64,000 nucleotides of DNA from RBG-16-66-20 sp036560705 (GCA_036560705.1 DATBQR010000010.1:44637-108636), one strand, 5' to 3'. Shown: positions 27,484 through 35,826, counted from the first letter of the stretch. The notes: generated by a model not told the origin, from the sequence alone. Program-made: numbers and translations.

Positions 27484-27489
27484 TTTTTC

Positions 27490-28533
27490 CTAAACCGTGG
27501 CGATTGGGGTGGCCGGCGACCCCACCGCGCCCGGCAGCCGGAGCGGCGGGGCGGTAAGGAGGAAACGGTTGCGCATGTGCTCGCGCAGCCATTTCGCAAG
27601 CGGGGTGAAATACCACAGCTCGCCCAGATGGATGCCGTTCTTGAACAGGCAGTGCTCGTGCAGCGGCAGCATGGCGTGCGAGGTCGGCTTGAACGGCGTG
27701 GTGGAGAACAGCTCCACCGCGTAATTGTCGGCGGCGAGCACCGACAGGCCCGAGTCGGACACCCACTTGAGCAGCTTCTCGTCGCGCCCGTCCAGGCCGG
27801 TGCAGGTGTTGTGCAGCAGCTCGGGTGTCGGGTTCTTCTTCAGCTCGAGCAGCATCTCGGCGAAGCCGGTGTGCAGGCAGACGATGTCGCCGCGCTCGAT
27901 TTCCACTTTGTCTTTTTCAATGATCCTGCTTAAATCGTCGTAACCGACCGCGTGGCGCTTCCTGCCGAAGTGGGCGTGCAGGTCGATCATCACGCCGCGC
28001 CCCTGCGCGCCGTGCTCGGCGAGGTTCTGGATGCCGAGCGCCTCGGCGCGGCTGCCTTCGAAGCGGGCCCAGGATTCGGCATTGGAATTTTCTTTTGCGG
28101 GGATGACATCAACCCCCGCGCGGAATCCATTGTAAAAAACCGCCTCCGGTGTGCCGTCGCCGTCGGCGTCGAACAGGCTGCCGACGTGCGCGAAGGAATC
28201 CCACTGGGTCGAATACTGCAGCGTGAGCAGCACCAGGTCGTCGCAGACGACGTCGGTCTGCATCGGGTTGTTCTGCGACACGGCGTAGCAGAAGTTCTGC
28301 TTGCCGTCGCGGTGCGTGGCGGCGATGCGCGGCGGATGGCGCCGCGGGTTGAGCCCGTTGCCGCCCGGGTAGTCGAGCGGCAGCGACAGCACGAAGGTGA
28401 GGCCCTCCTTCACTTCGGCCACGCCCTGCAGCACCTTTTCGCGCGTGACGTAATTCATCCGCCCGCGCTGGTCGTCGGGGCCGAACTCACCCCAGTTGGA
28501 GTTGGGGGGCTTTTGTTTCCATCTGGGGTTCAC
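27490..28533 (-). CDS. Cyclase-family metal hydrolase (kynurenine-formamidase-like fold)
   Basis: This 347-residue protein belongs to PF04199. The motif STQWDSFAHVGSLFDADGDG replaces the canonical HxGTHxDxPxH, as in the longer branch of the family. WGEFGPDDQRGRMNYVT at the N-terminus and DIVCLHTGFAE and LAADNYAVE later are also characteristic. Such enzymes hydrolyse amide, ester or ring C-N bonds with Zn or Mn. GTG 28533 shares one base with the maoC stop (TAGTG). Rare-codon islands lie near 27903-27937 and 28081-28142. The substrate is unknown; true kynurenine formamidases are shorter. Confidence 0.82.
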   Translation of the reverse strand: MNPRWKQKPPNSNWGEFGPDDQRGRMNYVTREKVLQGVAEVKEGLTFVLSLPLDYPGGNGLNPRRHPPRIAATHRDGKQNFCYAVSQNNPMQTDVVCDDLVLLTLQYSTQWDSFAHVGSLFDADGDGTPEAVFYNGFRAGVDVIPAKENSNAESWARFEGSRAEALGIQNLAEHGAQGRGVMIDLHAHFGRKRHAVGYDDLSRIIEKDKVEIERGDIVCLHTGFAEMLLELKKNPTPELLHNTCTGLDGRDEKLLKWVSDSGLSVLAADNYAVELFSTTPFKPTSHAMLPLHEHCLFKNGIHLGELWYFTPLAKWLREHMRNRFLLTAPPLRLPGAVGSPATPIATV

Positions 28534-28988
28534 TAGAAGTAATGCCTTCCAATCGATTCGGCAACACACACGGGTTTGTCTCCGCCTTCGCGCTCGATGC
28601 TCACGTTCCAAGTCACTTGCACGCCACCATCGAGCTTTTCGTATTTCGCCAGCGTGAAGCGGCCGCGGATCTTCGCGCCCGCCGGCACCGGCGCGGTGAA
28701 GCGCACCTTGTTGAGGCCGTAGTTGACGCCCATCTTGCGGTCGGAGAATTCGAAGGTGGATTCGGAAAGCTTGGGCAGCATCGACAGCGTGAGGAAGCCG
28801 TGCGCGATGGTGCCGCCGAACGGCGATTGCTTCGCGCGCTCCTGGTCGACGTGGATCCACTGGAAATCCTCGGTCGCCCTGGCGAACAAGTCGATCCGCT
28901 CCTGGAGGATTTCCACCCAGGGCGAGACGCCGACCTCCTCGCCGATGCGCGACTCGAGCTCCCTGAGCTTGATTGCCGTCTTAGCCAT
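28533..28988 (-). CDS. MaoC-like (R)-specific enoyl-CoA hydratase
   Basis: This 151-residue hot-dog-fold protein carries the hydratase-2 motif ATEDFQWIHVDQERA followed by FGGTIAHGFLTLSMLP, with catalytic Asp and His in place. It hydrates trans-2-enoyl-CoA to (R)-3-hydroxyacyl-CoA, usually as a homodimer. Its start lies within the end of the alpha/beta hydrolase gene (eight-base overlap), and its stop overlaps the next gene. Confidence 0.9.
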   Translation of the reverse strand: MAKTAIKLRELESRIGEEVGVSPWVEILQERIDLFARATEDFQWIHVDQERAKQSPFGGTIAHGFLTLSMLPKLSESTFEFSDRKMGVNYGLNKVRFTAPVPAGAKIRGRFTLAKYEKLDGGVQVTWNVSIEREGGDKPVCVAESIGRHYF

Positions 28989-29877
28989 GCTTCTCCCCTG
29001 CGAATTTCTCGATTTCAGCGCACACCAGGTCCGGCCTCTCGTGCACGATCCAGTGCGTGGCGCCGGGCGCCCGCACGATTTTCAGGTGGGGTACGCACAG
29101 GCCGAGCCCGTCGAGCAGGCCGGGCAGCAGCGCGGTATCGCGCTCGCCCCAGATCACCAGCGTCGGCACGCGCACCATGAAATCCTTCAGCTCGAGCTTC
29201 AGTTTCATGGCGCCCGGGTCGCCCGCCGTCGGCGGATAGAGCGGCGAGGCGCGGTAGTAGTTCAGGCCGCCGGTCAGCGCGCCGGGCTGCGACCAGGCCG
29301 CCACCAGCTCCGCCTGCCAGGCTTCGCCGAGTTTCGTGAACGCGGAAAGCAGCCGCGCGTAGCCGTTCTCAGAGAGGACGCGCTCGGCCTTGGGCAGGCG
29401 GAACACGTTCATGTATTCGCTCGCCTTCTGCTGCGCCGGGTTGTTCGTCAGATCGCGCCAGAAGAGGTAGGGATGCGGCGAATTGATCATCACCAGGCGC
29501 TCCAGCCGGTCCGGGTGGCCGATCGCCACGCCCCAGGCGACGGCGCCGCCCCAGTCGTGCGCCACCAGGACGAATTTGCCGCCGGGGCTTCCCTTGCCGA
29601 AATGCGTGCCCAGCGCCAGCACGTCGGCGATCAGGTACTTGGCCTTGTAGGCGTCGACGCCCTCGGGCTTGTCGGAGAGGTTATAGCCGCGCAGGTCGGG
29701 CGCCACGCACAGCCAGCCGCGCGCCGAGAAGTAGGCCATCGGATAGCGCCAGGCGCCCCAGAATTCCGGGAAGCCGTGCAGGAACAGCATCAGAGGATCG
29801 CCCGCCTTTCCAGCGACCGCGCAATGCAGCTTCACGCCGACCGAGTCGACGTATTCGTGCCGGACCTCGAGTTTCAC
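28981..29877 (-). CDS. Alpha/beta hydrolase, epoxide-hydrolase/dehalogenase type
   Basis: This 298-residue cytoplasmic enzyme has the oxyanion motif LHGFPEFWGAWRYP, nucleophile aspartate in LVAHDWGGAVAW, the acid region VIWGERDTALLP and the histidine in GATHWIVHERPDLV. The HDWGG elbow is that of epoxide hydrolases and fluoroacetate or haloalkane dehalogenases rather than serine esterases. Start GTG 29877 shares one base with the DUF4124 stop (TAGTG). Either reaction yields an alcohol, which would fit the GMC and SDR enzymes downstream. Confidence 0.85.
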   Translation of the reverse strand: MKLEVRHEYVDSVGVKLHCAVAGKAGDPLMLFLHGFPEFWGAWRYPMAYFSARGWLCVAPDLRGYNLSDKPEGVDAYKAKYLIADVLALGTHFGKGSPGGKFVLVAHDWGGAVAWGVAIGHPDRLERLVMINSPHPYLFWRDLTNNPAQQKASEYMNVFRLPKAERVLSENGYARLLSAFTKLGEAWQAELVAAWSQPGALTGGLNYYRASPLYPPTAGDPGAMKLKLELKDFMVRVPTLVIWGERDTALLPGLLDGLGLCVPHLKIVRAPGATHWIVHERPDLVCAEIEKFAGEKHG

Positions 29878-30173
29878 TAATCGTCGTCCTTGTCCCTGGT
29901 TGACTTGACGGGGGCCGGTTTCGCCTCGCCCCGGCGCGCCGCTCCTTCCTTGAGCTTGGCCAGCGCATCAGGCTTGGCGACCACTTCGGGCCGGGCCGGA
30001 ATGACTTCAACTTTGGGCGCGCGGCGCTCGGCCGCGGGGTCGCCGTACCAGGGCGGCGGATAGCTGGAGAACTTGACCGAGCCGGTTTCCGGATCGATCC
30101 AGCGGTACAGGTCCGCAGCCGCGGGCGCGGCATGCAAAAGCAGAAGCACGGCGACCGCGAGGACGGTCCGCAT
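29877..30173 (-). CDS. DUF4124 exported protein
   Basis: This 98-residue protein has a signal peptide (MRTVLAVAVLLLLHAAPAAA) and then the DUF4124 core LYRWIDPETGSVKFSSYPPP. It ends in a charged low-complexity tail (STRDKDDD). ATG 30173 is chosen because AAGGAG lies five bases upstream; it overlaps the amidase stop as TGATG. DUF4124 proteins are periplasmic and may associate with the cell wall. Pairing with an amidase fits that idea. Confidence 0.8.
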   Translation of the reverse strand: MRTVLAVAVLLLLHAAPAAADLYRWIDPETGSVKFSSYPPPWYGDPAAERRAPKVEVIPARPEVVAKPDALAKLKEGAARRGEAKPAPVKSTRDKDDD

Positions 30174-30778
30174 CACGGCTCCTTCGCGAGGCACTCGCGC
30201 ACGCCCCCGGCGATCGCGCCGGCGATCCTGCGGCGTACTTCCGGGTCGCGCATTCTGCCGTCCTCATCTCGATTCACGATCACGCCCGCCTCCACCAGCA
30301 CGGCTGCCATTTTCGCTGTGTGCGCCACCGCCAGGTTGTCATAGTAGTGCACCCCGTTCGCTTCGTCGGCAAAGGGCCGCGATTCGCCCAGCACCGGGTC
30401 GGCATGGTAGCGCGACGGCACGAAGCCGGCGCCACGCAGATTGACGCCGATCGCGATCGCGCAGGCAAGGCTCTTTTTCACATCAGGGTTGCGCCTGGAA
30501 ATGAACAGGGAAAACCCGGAGAACCGGTCCGCCTGCGGCAGCAGCCGCTCCTTGACCGAATCGTGGTGGATGGATACGAACAGGTCGGCGCCTCGCGCAT
30601 CGCGGGTGCGGCGGTACAGCACCGCGTAGTCGCCGCGCTCGCCGATCAGGCGGACTTGCAGCCCCGCGCCTTCCAGGTCCGCTTTCACCTCGAGCGCAAG
30701 ATCGCGGTTGTATTCAAACTCCGGGCGGCCGCTCGCGGAAATCACCCCCGGCTCGGCGGCGTAGTGGCCGACGTCCAC
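30173..30778 (-). CDS. N-acetylmuramoyl-L-alanine amidase (Amidase_3)
   Basis: This zinc amidase should cleave the muramoyl-alanine bond in peptidoglycan. Ligand residues appear in DVGHYAAEPG (His), RPEFEYN (Glu) and SIHHDS (His), and the catalytic Glu is in VLVEAGVIVN. The only canonical start, GTG 30778, gives MDVGHY and leaves out the first beta strand. The frame stays open upstream, back to a TGA inside the hydratase gene, and encodes SSALVAALVAV directly before DVGH. There is no ATG, GTG or TTG in that part, so translation may begin at a CTG. A secretion signal is therefore uncertain. Confidence 0.78.
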   Translation of the reverse strand: MDVGHYAAEPGVISASGRPEFEYNRDLALEVKADLEGAGLQVRLIGERGDYAVLYRRTRDARGADLFVSIHHDSVKERLLPQADRFSGFSLFISRRNPDVKKSLACAIAIGVNLRGAGFVPSRYHADPVLGESRPFADEANGVHYYDNLAVAHTAKMAAVLVEAGVIVNRDEDGRMRDPEVRRRIAGAIAGGVRECLAKEP

Positions 30779-30803
30779 CGCGACCAGTGCCGCGACCAGC
30801 GCG

Positions 30804-31568
30804 CTAGAAACGCGAGAAGTCAGGCTTGCGCTTCTCGAAGAACGCGGTCATCGCCTCTTTCGCCTCGCCCGAGCCCAGCCGCTCGGCGAAGATGCGGCTC
30901 TCTTCCTCCATCTGCGCCGAGACCGCCTGGCCGTGCTGGCGCTTCATCAGCTGCTTGGTGAGGCGCACCGAGGCCGGCGGCAGCGCGGCGATGGCGGCCG
31001 CCGCCCGGCGCGCGTGCTCGAGCAATTTATCCTCGGGCACGATTTCGGTGACGAATCCGGCGGCGAGCGCCTTTTCCGCCGTGAACGGCTGCCCCAGCAT
31101 GAGGAGTTCGGCGGCGCGCTGGTAGCCCGCGATCATCGGCAGCAGGAGGCTCGATGCGGCTTCCGGCACGAGGCCGAGGGGCACGAAGGGCATCTGGAAA
31201 CGCGCATTGGGAGACGCATACACCAGGTCGCAATGCAGCAGCATCGTCGTGCCGACGCCGACCGCCGGACCGCCGACGGCGGCGACGAGGGGCTTCGCCA
31301 CCTTCGGCAGACCGCTGATGAAGTCGAAGGAGGCCGCCGGCCCCGTATGCGGCGGGCGGTCGAGAAAGTCCTTCAGGTCGTTGCCGGCGGTGAAGCAGTC
31401 CTTGGTGCCGTGGATCAGGATCGCGCGCACCTGCGCGTCGGCGTCGGCGGCAACCAATGCCTGCGACATTGCGCGGTACATGTCCTGCGTGAGCGCGTTC
31501 TTCTTGTCGGTGCGGGCAATCTCGATGCGCAGCACACGGTCCCTGGTTTCGGTGATGATGTGGCTCAT
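30804..31568 (-). CDS. Enoyl-CoA hydratase/isomerase family protein
   Basis: This 254-residue crotonase-fold enzyme has DKKNALTQDMYRAMSQAL, oxyanion-hole segments CFTAGNDLKDF and VGGPAVGVGTTMLLHCDLVYA, and NARFQMPFVPLGLVPEAASS. One glutamate typical of hydratases is present in the VPEAA segment, while the first site is Asp-like, so isomerase activity is also possible. Its start overlaps the diguanylate cyclase gene as ATGA. It sits between acyl-CoA ligase and MaoC genes, consistent with beta-oxidation. Confidence 0.88.
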   Translation of the reverse strand: MSHIITETRDRVLRIEIARTDKKNALTQDMYRAMSQALVAADADAQVRAILIHGTKDCFTAGNDLKDFLDRPPHTGPAASFDFISGLPKVAKPLVAAVGGPAVGVGTTMLLHCDLVYASPNARFQMPFVPLGLVPEAASSLLLPMIAGYQRAAELLMLGQPFTAEKALAAGFVTEIVPEDKLLEHARRAAAAIAALPPASVRLTKQLMKRQHGQAVSAQMEEESRIFAERLGSGEAKEAMTAFFEKRKPDFSRF

Positions 31569-32683
31569 TGGGTGCTCTTAAGGGTGCGGTTGCGGCCGGC
31601 CTTCTTGGCCTGGTAGAGCGCCTGGTCGGCGCGTTGCAGAAGCTGTTCGGCGGAATCTCCCTTGCGGAATCCGGCGACGCCGGCCGACATCGTCACGCGC
31701 GCGTCGGGCGCGATGCTGCGCCAGTCGTGCGCCGCCACCGCGGCGCGGACGCGCTCGACGGCCTCCAGCGCCGCGTCCGCGTGCGCGCCGAGGAGGATCA
31801 GCAGGAATTCCTCGCCGCCGTAGCGGCCGAAGACGTCCGTCGTGCGCATCGCGTCGTGCACGGTCGCCGCGAAGGCGCGCAGCACCGCGTCGCCGGCGGC
31901 ATGGCCGAAGCTGTCGTTCACCTGCTTGAAATGGTCCAGATCGATCATGGCGATGCAGAACGGCGCGCCGCTGCGCTCGGCGCGGCTGCGCTCGCGCTCC
32001 AGCGCCGTGAGGAGCGAGCGGCGGTTGAGAGAGCGAGTGAGTTCGTCCCGGCTCGCGAGACGCTGCACCTGGTCGAGCGTGTCGGCGAGCTGGCGCCGGC
32101 TCTCGGCCAGCCGCGCGCGCGTCTCGTTGGCCGCCACGCTCACCAGCAGGCAGCGGCCGAGGATCAGCGAGAAATACAGCCAGGCGAGGAAGACCTCCAT
32201 GCCGCTGCCGCCCGGCGCGCCGAAGCGGTCGCCGGCCAGGTAGAAGACGATGCCGGTGCCGAATACTCCGACCGACCACACCGCCACCGCGTCGCGCAGC
32301 GTCAGCCACAGCATGCCGAAGGCGAACACCGTGAACAGGTTGGCGAGGAACGGGAACGCCACCTGCGGCGCGGCGGCCGCCACGCCAAGCTGCAGCACGA
32401 TCGCCACCATCATGAGCGGCTCGGTCAGGTTCGGGTCGCGAAAGCGCAGGTTCCAGCCCTGCGCGTAGGCGAGGTAGGCGGTGGCGCAGATCGCCGCGGC
32501 CGCCGCGCCGTAGCCGAGCGCGACCTGGAACGGGATGGTGCCCGCCGCCGCGAACAGCGCGAGGAACAGGACGTCGATGCCGTAGCTCGCCGCCGTGGAG
32601 CTGATCCAGCGGATACGCTGGCGGCGCGCCCGGTCGCGCGGGCCGCTCAGCGGCAGGTCGAGCTTCTCTCCGGCTTCCAGCAT
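31565..32683 (-). CDS. Membrane-bound diguanylate cyclase (GGDEF)
   Basis: This 372-residue protein has about six membrane helices between residues 33 and 182, a short coiled coil (ARLAESRRQLADTLDQVQRL) and a GGDEF domain with active site RYGGEEF (289-293) and inhibitory site RTTD at 280-283. It should synthesise cyclic-di-GMP with feedback control. ATG 32683 is 17 bases after the ligase stop; the longer upstream frame is a shadow of the ligase. Its stop overlaps the hydratase start. A signalling enzyme inside a fatty-acid catabolic run is notable. Confidence 0.9.
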   Translation of the reverse strand: MLEAGEKLDLPLSGPRDRARRQRIRWISSTAASYGIDVLFLALFAAAGTIPFQVALGYGAAAAAICATAYLAYAQGWNLRFRDPNLTEPLMMVAIVLQLGVAAAAPQVAFPFLANLFTVFAFGMLWLTLRDAVAVWSVGVFGTGIVFYLAGDRFGAPGGSGMEVFLAWLYFSLILGRCLLVSVAANETRARLAESRRQLADTLDQVQRLASRDELTRSLNRRSLLTALERERSRAERSGAPFCIAMIDLDHFKQVNDSFGHAAGDAVLRAFAATVHDAMRTTDVFGRYGGEEFLLILLGAHADAALEAVERVRAAVAAHDWRSIAPDARVTMSAGVAGFRKGDSAEQLLQRADQALYQAKKAGRNRTLKSTQ

Positions 32684-32700
32684 GCGCAGGCGGCCGGCGC

Positions 32701-34341
32701 TCAGCCCGGCAGCTTGTAGTCCTTCATCTGCTGGCGCAGCGTGAGTTTCGACAGCTTGCCGGTCGCGGTATGCGGCAGCTCCGCCACGAACACCACGTCC
32801 TCCGGCATCCACCACTTGGCGATCTTGCCCTCGTAGAACTTGAGCAGCTCCGCCTTGCTCACCTCCTGCCCCGCCTTCTTCACCACCACCACGATCGGCC
32901 GTTCGTCCCATTTCGGGTGCCGCACGCCGATCACCGCGGCCTCCTGCACCGCCGGATGCGCGATGGCGATGTTCTCCAGGTCGATGGAGCTGATCCACTC
33001 GCCGCCCGACTTGATGACGTCCTTCGAGCGGTCGGTGATCTGCACGTAGCCGTCCGGATCGATGGTCACCACGTCGCCGGTCGGGAACCAGCTCAGCCCC
33101 GCCTCGTCCTTGCGCAGCGGATCGCCGCCCTCGGCCTTGAAGTACCCCTTGACGACCCAGGGTCCGCGCACCTGCAAGTCGCCGAAGGCCTTGCCGTCGT
33201 GCGGCAGCTCGTTGCCTTCCTCGCCGACGATGCGCATGTCGACGCCGAAGATCGCGCGGCCCACCTTGTTCTGCAGCGCGTAGCGTTCCTCCTTGCTCGC
33301 CTTGGCGTGCTTGGCCTTGAAGGTGCAGACCGTGCCGAGCGGGCTCATTTCGGTCATGCCCCAGGCGTGCAGCACCTGCACGCCGTAGTCTTCCTGGAAA
33401 GTGCGGATCATCGCCGGCGGCGCCGCCGAGCCGCCGATCACCACGCCCTTCAGCGTCGAGAACTTCAGCTTCTGCTCCTTCATGTAGTTGAGCAGGCCGA
33501 GCCAGACCGTCGGCACGCCCGCCGACATGGTCACGCCCTCCTGCTCGAACAGCGTATGCAGGCTCTTGCCGTCCAGGTGCTGCGCGGGAAACACCAGCTT
33601 GGCGCCCGTCAGCGCGCAGGAATACGGCAGGCCCCAGGCGTTGACGTGGAACATCGGCACCACCGGCAGGATCACGTCGCGCGCCGAGAGGTTCAGCGCA
33701 TCGGGCAGCGCCGCCGCATAGGCGTGCAGCATGGTCGAGCGGTGCGAATAGAGCGCGCCCTTGGGATTGCCGGTGGTGCCTGAGGTGTAGCACAGGCACG
33801 CCGCGGTATGCTCGTCGAAGGACGGCCATTCATAGCGGTCGTCCTGCGCCTCGAGCAGCTCCTCGTAGCAATGCAGGTTCGGAATGTCCGCCTTCGGCAT
33901 GGTGGCGCGGCCGGTCATCGCCACGAAGGCCTTCACGGATTTCAGCTGGGGCGCGAGCTTCTCCACCAGCGGCGCGAGGTTGACGTCGAAGAACAGGATC
34001 CGGTCCTCGGCGTGGTTGGCGATGTAGGTCATCTGTTCGGGGAACAGGCGCGGGTTGATGGTGTGGATCACGCTCCCCGAGCCGGCCGTCGCGTAATAGA
34101 TCTCGAAATGCCGGTAGCTGTTCCAGGCGAGCGTGGCCACGCGGTCGTGCATCTGCACGCCCAGCCTGCCGAGCGCCTTGGCCAGGCGCCGCGCGCGGCG
34201 GTGCGCCTCGCGGTAGGTGTAGCGGTGCACGGCGCCGTCTTCGACCGTTTTGGTGACGATCTCGGTGTCGCCGTGGTGGCGGTCCGCGTGCCGGATCAGG
34301 TCGCTGATCAGCAGGGGCTGGTCCATCATCAAGCCGAGCAT
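32701..34341 (-). CDS. Fatty-acid-CoA ligase (AMP-forming)
   Basis: This 546-residue enzyme activates a medium- or long-chain acid to its CoA ester. The adenylation motifs are clear: YTSGTTGNPKGALYSHRST (P-loop), HAWGMTEMSPLG, the YFKAEGG region, FPTGDVVTIDPDGYVQITDRSKDVIKSGG and the terminal catalytic lysine in LPHTATGKLSKLTL. It resembles AlkK-type ligases. It is the first gene of the long leftward run and starts 153 bases from the divergent Liv operon. Confidence 0.92.
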   Translation of the reverse strand: MLGLMMDQPLLISDLIRHADRHHGDTEIVTKTVEDGAVHRYTYREAHRRARRLAKALGRLGVQMHDRVATLAWNSYRHFEIYYATAGSGSVIHTINPRLFPEQMTYIANHAEDRILFFDVNLAPLVEKLAPQLKSVKAFVAMTGRATMPKADIPNLHCYEELLEAQDDRYEWPSFDEHTAACLCYTSGTTGNPKGALYSHRSTMLHAYAAALPDALNLSARDVILPVVPMFHVNAWGLPYSCALTGAKLVFPAQHLDGKSLHTLFEQEGVTMSAGVPTVWLGLLNYMKEQKLKFSTLKGVVIGGSAAPPAMIRTFQEDYGVQVLHAWGMTEMSPLGTVCTFKAKHAKASKEERYALQNKVGRAIFGVDMRIVGEEGNELPHDGKAFGDLQVRGPWVVKGYFKAEGGDPLRKDEAGLSWFPTGDVVTIDPDGYVQITDRSKDVIKSGGEWISSIDLENIAIAHPAVQEAAVIGVRHPKWDERPIVVVVKKAGQEVSKAELLKFYEGKIAKWWMPEDVVFVAELPHTATGKLSKLTLRQQMKDYKLPG

Positions 34342-34424
34342 GGGTTTCCTCCGGAATGCACTTTCACGATGTGGTATGCGATGGCGTCCAAGCGAATTAT
34401 CGCAGGGCGGCGGGCGCCGCGAGC

Positions 34425-34437
34425 ATTGTCGGACAAT
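34425..34437. promoter_or_regulatory. Candidate operator, GntR/FadR-like palindrome
   Basis: ATTGTCGGACAAT is a perfect six-base inverted repeat around one G. Its core fits TNGTNNNACNA, the consensus of FadR-subfamily GntR sites. It lies between the divergent acyl-CoA ligase and Liv operons, two bases before the likely -35 box of the latter. No GntR gene is in the window, so the regulator is unidentified. Confidence 0.45.
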
Positions 34438-34439
34438 CC

Positions 34440-34469
34440 TTGACCGTCCTGATTGCTGTCGTTTACATT
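34440..34469 (+). promoter_or_regulatory. Candidate sigma-70 promoter of the Liv operon
   Basis: TTGACC (34440-34445) and TACATT (34464-34469) are separated by 18 bases. They match the -35 consensus at five of six positions and the -10 consensus at four of six. They lie 26 bases before the start codon, and a strong Shine-Dalgarno (AGGAGGAGA, 34482-34490) follows. Confidence 0.5.
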
Positions 34470-34494
34470 CACCGCCTCTCTAGGAGGAGATTCC

Positions 34495-35745
34495 ATGATC
34501 CAGTTCAGCATTCGCGCGGCCGTCCGTTCCACCTTGTGCGCCGCCGCACTCGCCTCGGCGTCGACAGTCGCGCAGGCCCAGACCGTCAAGCTGGCGTTGA
34601 TCGACCCGCAATCCGGCCTGATGGCGCCGGTGGGCCTGAACCAGCTGCACAGCTGGCAGTACATCGCCGAAATCGCCAACCAGAAGAACTGGGCCGGCGG
34701 GCCGAAATTCGAAATCGTCGGCTTCGACAACAAGCTCTCGCCGCAGGAATCGCTCACCGTGCTCAAGCAGGCGATCGACCAGGGCATTCGCTACATCCTG
34801 CAGGGCAACGGCTCGTCGGTGGCGCTCGCGCTGCAGGACGCCGTGCAGAAGCACAACGAACGCAATCCCGGCAAGGAAATCATCTTCCTGAACTACGCCG
34901 CGGTGGACCCGGACATGACCAACAGCAAGTGCACCTACTGGCATTTCCGGCTCGACGCCAACTCCGACATGAAGATGGAGGCGCTGACCACCTACCTCGC
35001 CAAGGACAAGAACGTAAAGAACGTCTACCTGCTGAACCAGAACTACTCGTTCGGCCAGGCGGTGGCGCGGGGCGCCAAGGAATACCTCGCGCGCAAGCGC
35101 CCCGACATCAAGATCGTCGGCGAGGACCTGCACCCGCTCGCGCAGATCAAGGACTTCGCGCCCTACGTCTCCAAGATCAAGGCGGCCGGCGCGGACACCG
35201 TGATCACGGGCAACTGGGGCAGCGACCTCGCGCTGCTCATCAAGGCCGCCAAGGACGCGGGCCTGAACGTCAATTTCTACACCTACTACGCGGCCACCAC
35301 CGGCGTGCCCACGGCGATGGGCGCGGCGGGCGAGGACAAGGTGCACTACGTCGGCTACTGGAACGTGAACAACGCGAAATTCGTCGGCGCCGACGTCGCC
35401 ATGGGCTACGACAAGAAGTACCACGACGACTTCTACACCATGGCGACCTACACCGGCATCGCGATGCTGGCCAAGGCGTTCAAGGAAACCAAGTCCACCG
35501 ACCCGGTGAAAGTGGCCAAGGCGCTGGAAGGCATGAAGGTGGAGAGCCTCAACGGCGAGGTCGAGATGCGCAAGACCGACCACCAGGCGCTGCAGCCGCT
35601 GTACATCGCCAAGTGGGTCAAGGTGAACGGCAAGGACGTCAAGTACGACCAGGAGAAAACCGGCTACGGCTGGAAGACCGAGGCGCTGCTCGACACCTAC
35701 GTCGCGACGCAGCCCACGTCCTGCCAGATGAAGCGGCCGAACTGA
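34495..35745 (+). CDS. Liv-type ABC transporter substrate-binding protein
   Basis: This 416-residue periplasmic receptor has a signal peptide ending near AQAQ (residue 28), then TVKLALIDPQSGLMAPVGLNQ and the type I periplasmic fold seen in LivK and amide receptors. LLNQNYSFGQAVARGAKEYL and the GADTVITGNWGSDLALLIKAA segment are typical. ATG 34495 follows AGGAGGAGA at ideal spacing. The ligand may be a branched-chain amino acid, amide or aromatic acid; Burkholderiales have many such receptors. A strong terminator follows it. Confidence 0.9.
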   Translation: MIQFSIRAAVRSTLCAAALASASTVAQAQTVKLALIDPQSGLMAPVGLNQLHSWQYIAEIANQKNWAGGPKFEIVGFDNKLSPQESLTVLKQAIDQGIRYILQGNGSSVALALQDAVQKHNERNPGKEIIFLNYAAVDPDMTNSKCTYWHFRLDANSDMKMEALTTYLAKDKNVKNVYLLNQNYSFGQAVARGAKEYLARKRPDIKIVGEDLHPLAQIKDFAPYVSKIKAAGADTVITGNWGSDLALLIKAAKDAGLNVNFYTYYAATTGVPTAMGAAGEDKVHYVGYWNVNNAKFVGADVAMGYDKKYHDDFYTMATYTGIAMLAKAFKETKSTDPVKVAKALEGMKVESLNGEVEMRKTDHQALQPLYIAKWVKVNGKDVKYDQEKTGYGWKTEALLDTYVATQPTSCQMKRPN

Positions 35746-35773
35746 ACGCGGGTTCGACTACCGGGTAGACCGC

Positions 35774-35803
35774 AAAGACCGGGCGCGCGCCCGGTCTTTT
35801 TTT
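35774..35803 (+). terminator. Intrinsic terminator after the binding-protein gene
   Basis: Bases 35774-35799 form a perfect palindrome (stem beginning AAAGACCGGGC) followed by a run of seven T residues ending at 35803. It lies 28 bases after the receptor stop and 24 before the livH start. Partial read-through would give more receptor than permease, a common arrangement in ABC importers. Confidence 0.9.
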
Positions 35804-35826
35804 GGCACCACGCCTCTTTCGACCGC

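Noticed and set aside
35774..35803. Palindrome after the Liv receptor considered as a regulator site
   Set aside because: The T run directly after a GC-rich stem and its place between receptor and permease genes fit an intrinsic terminator far better.
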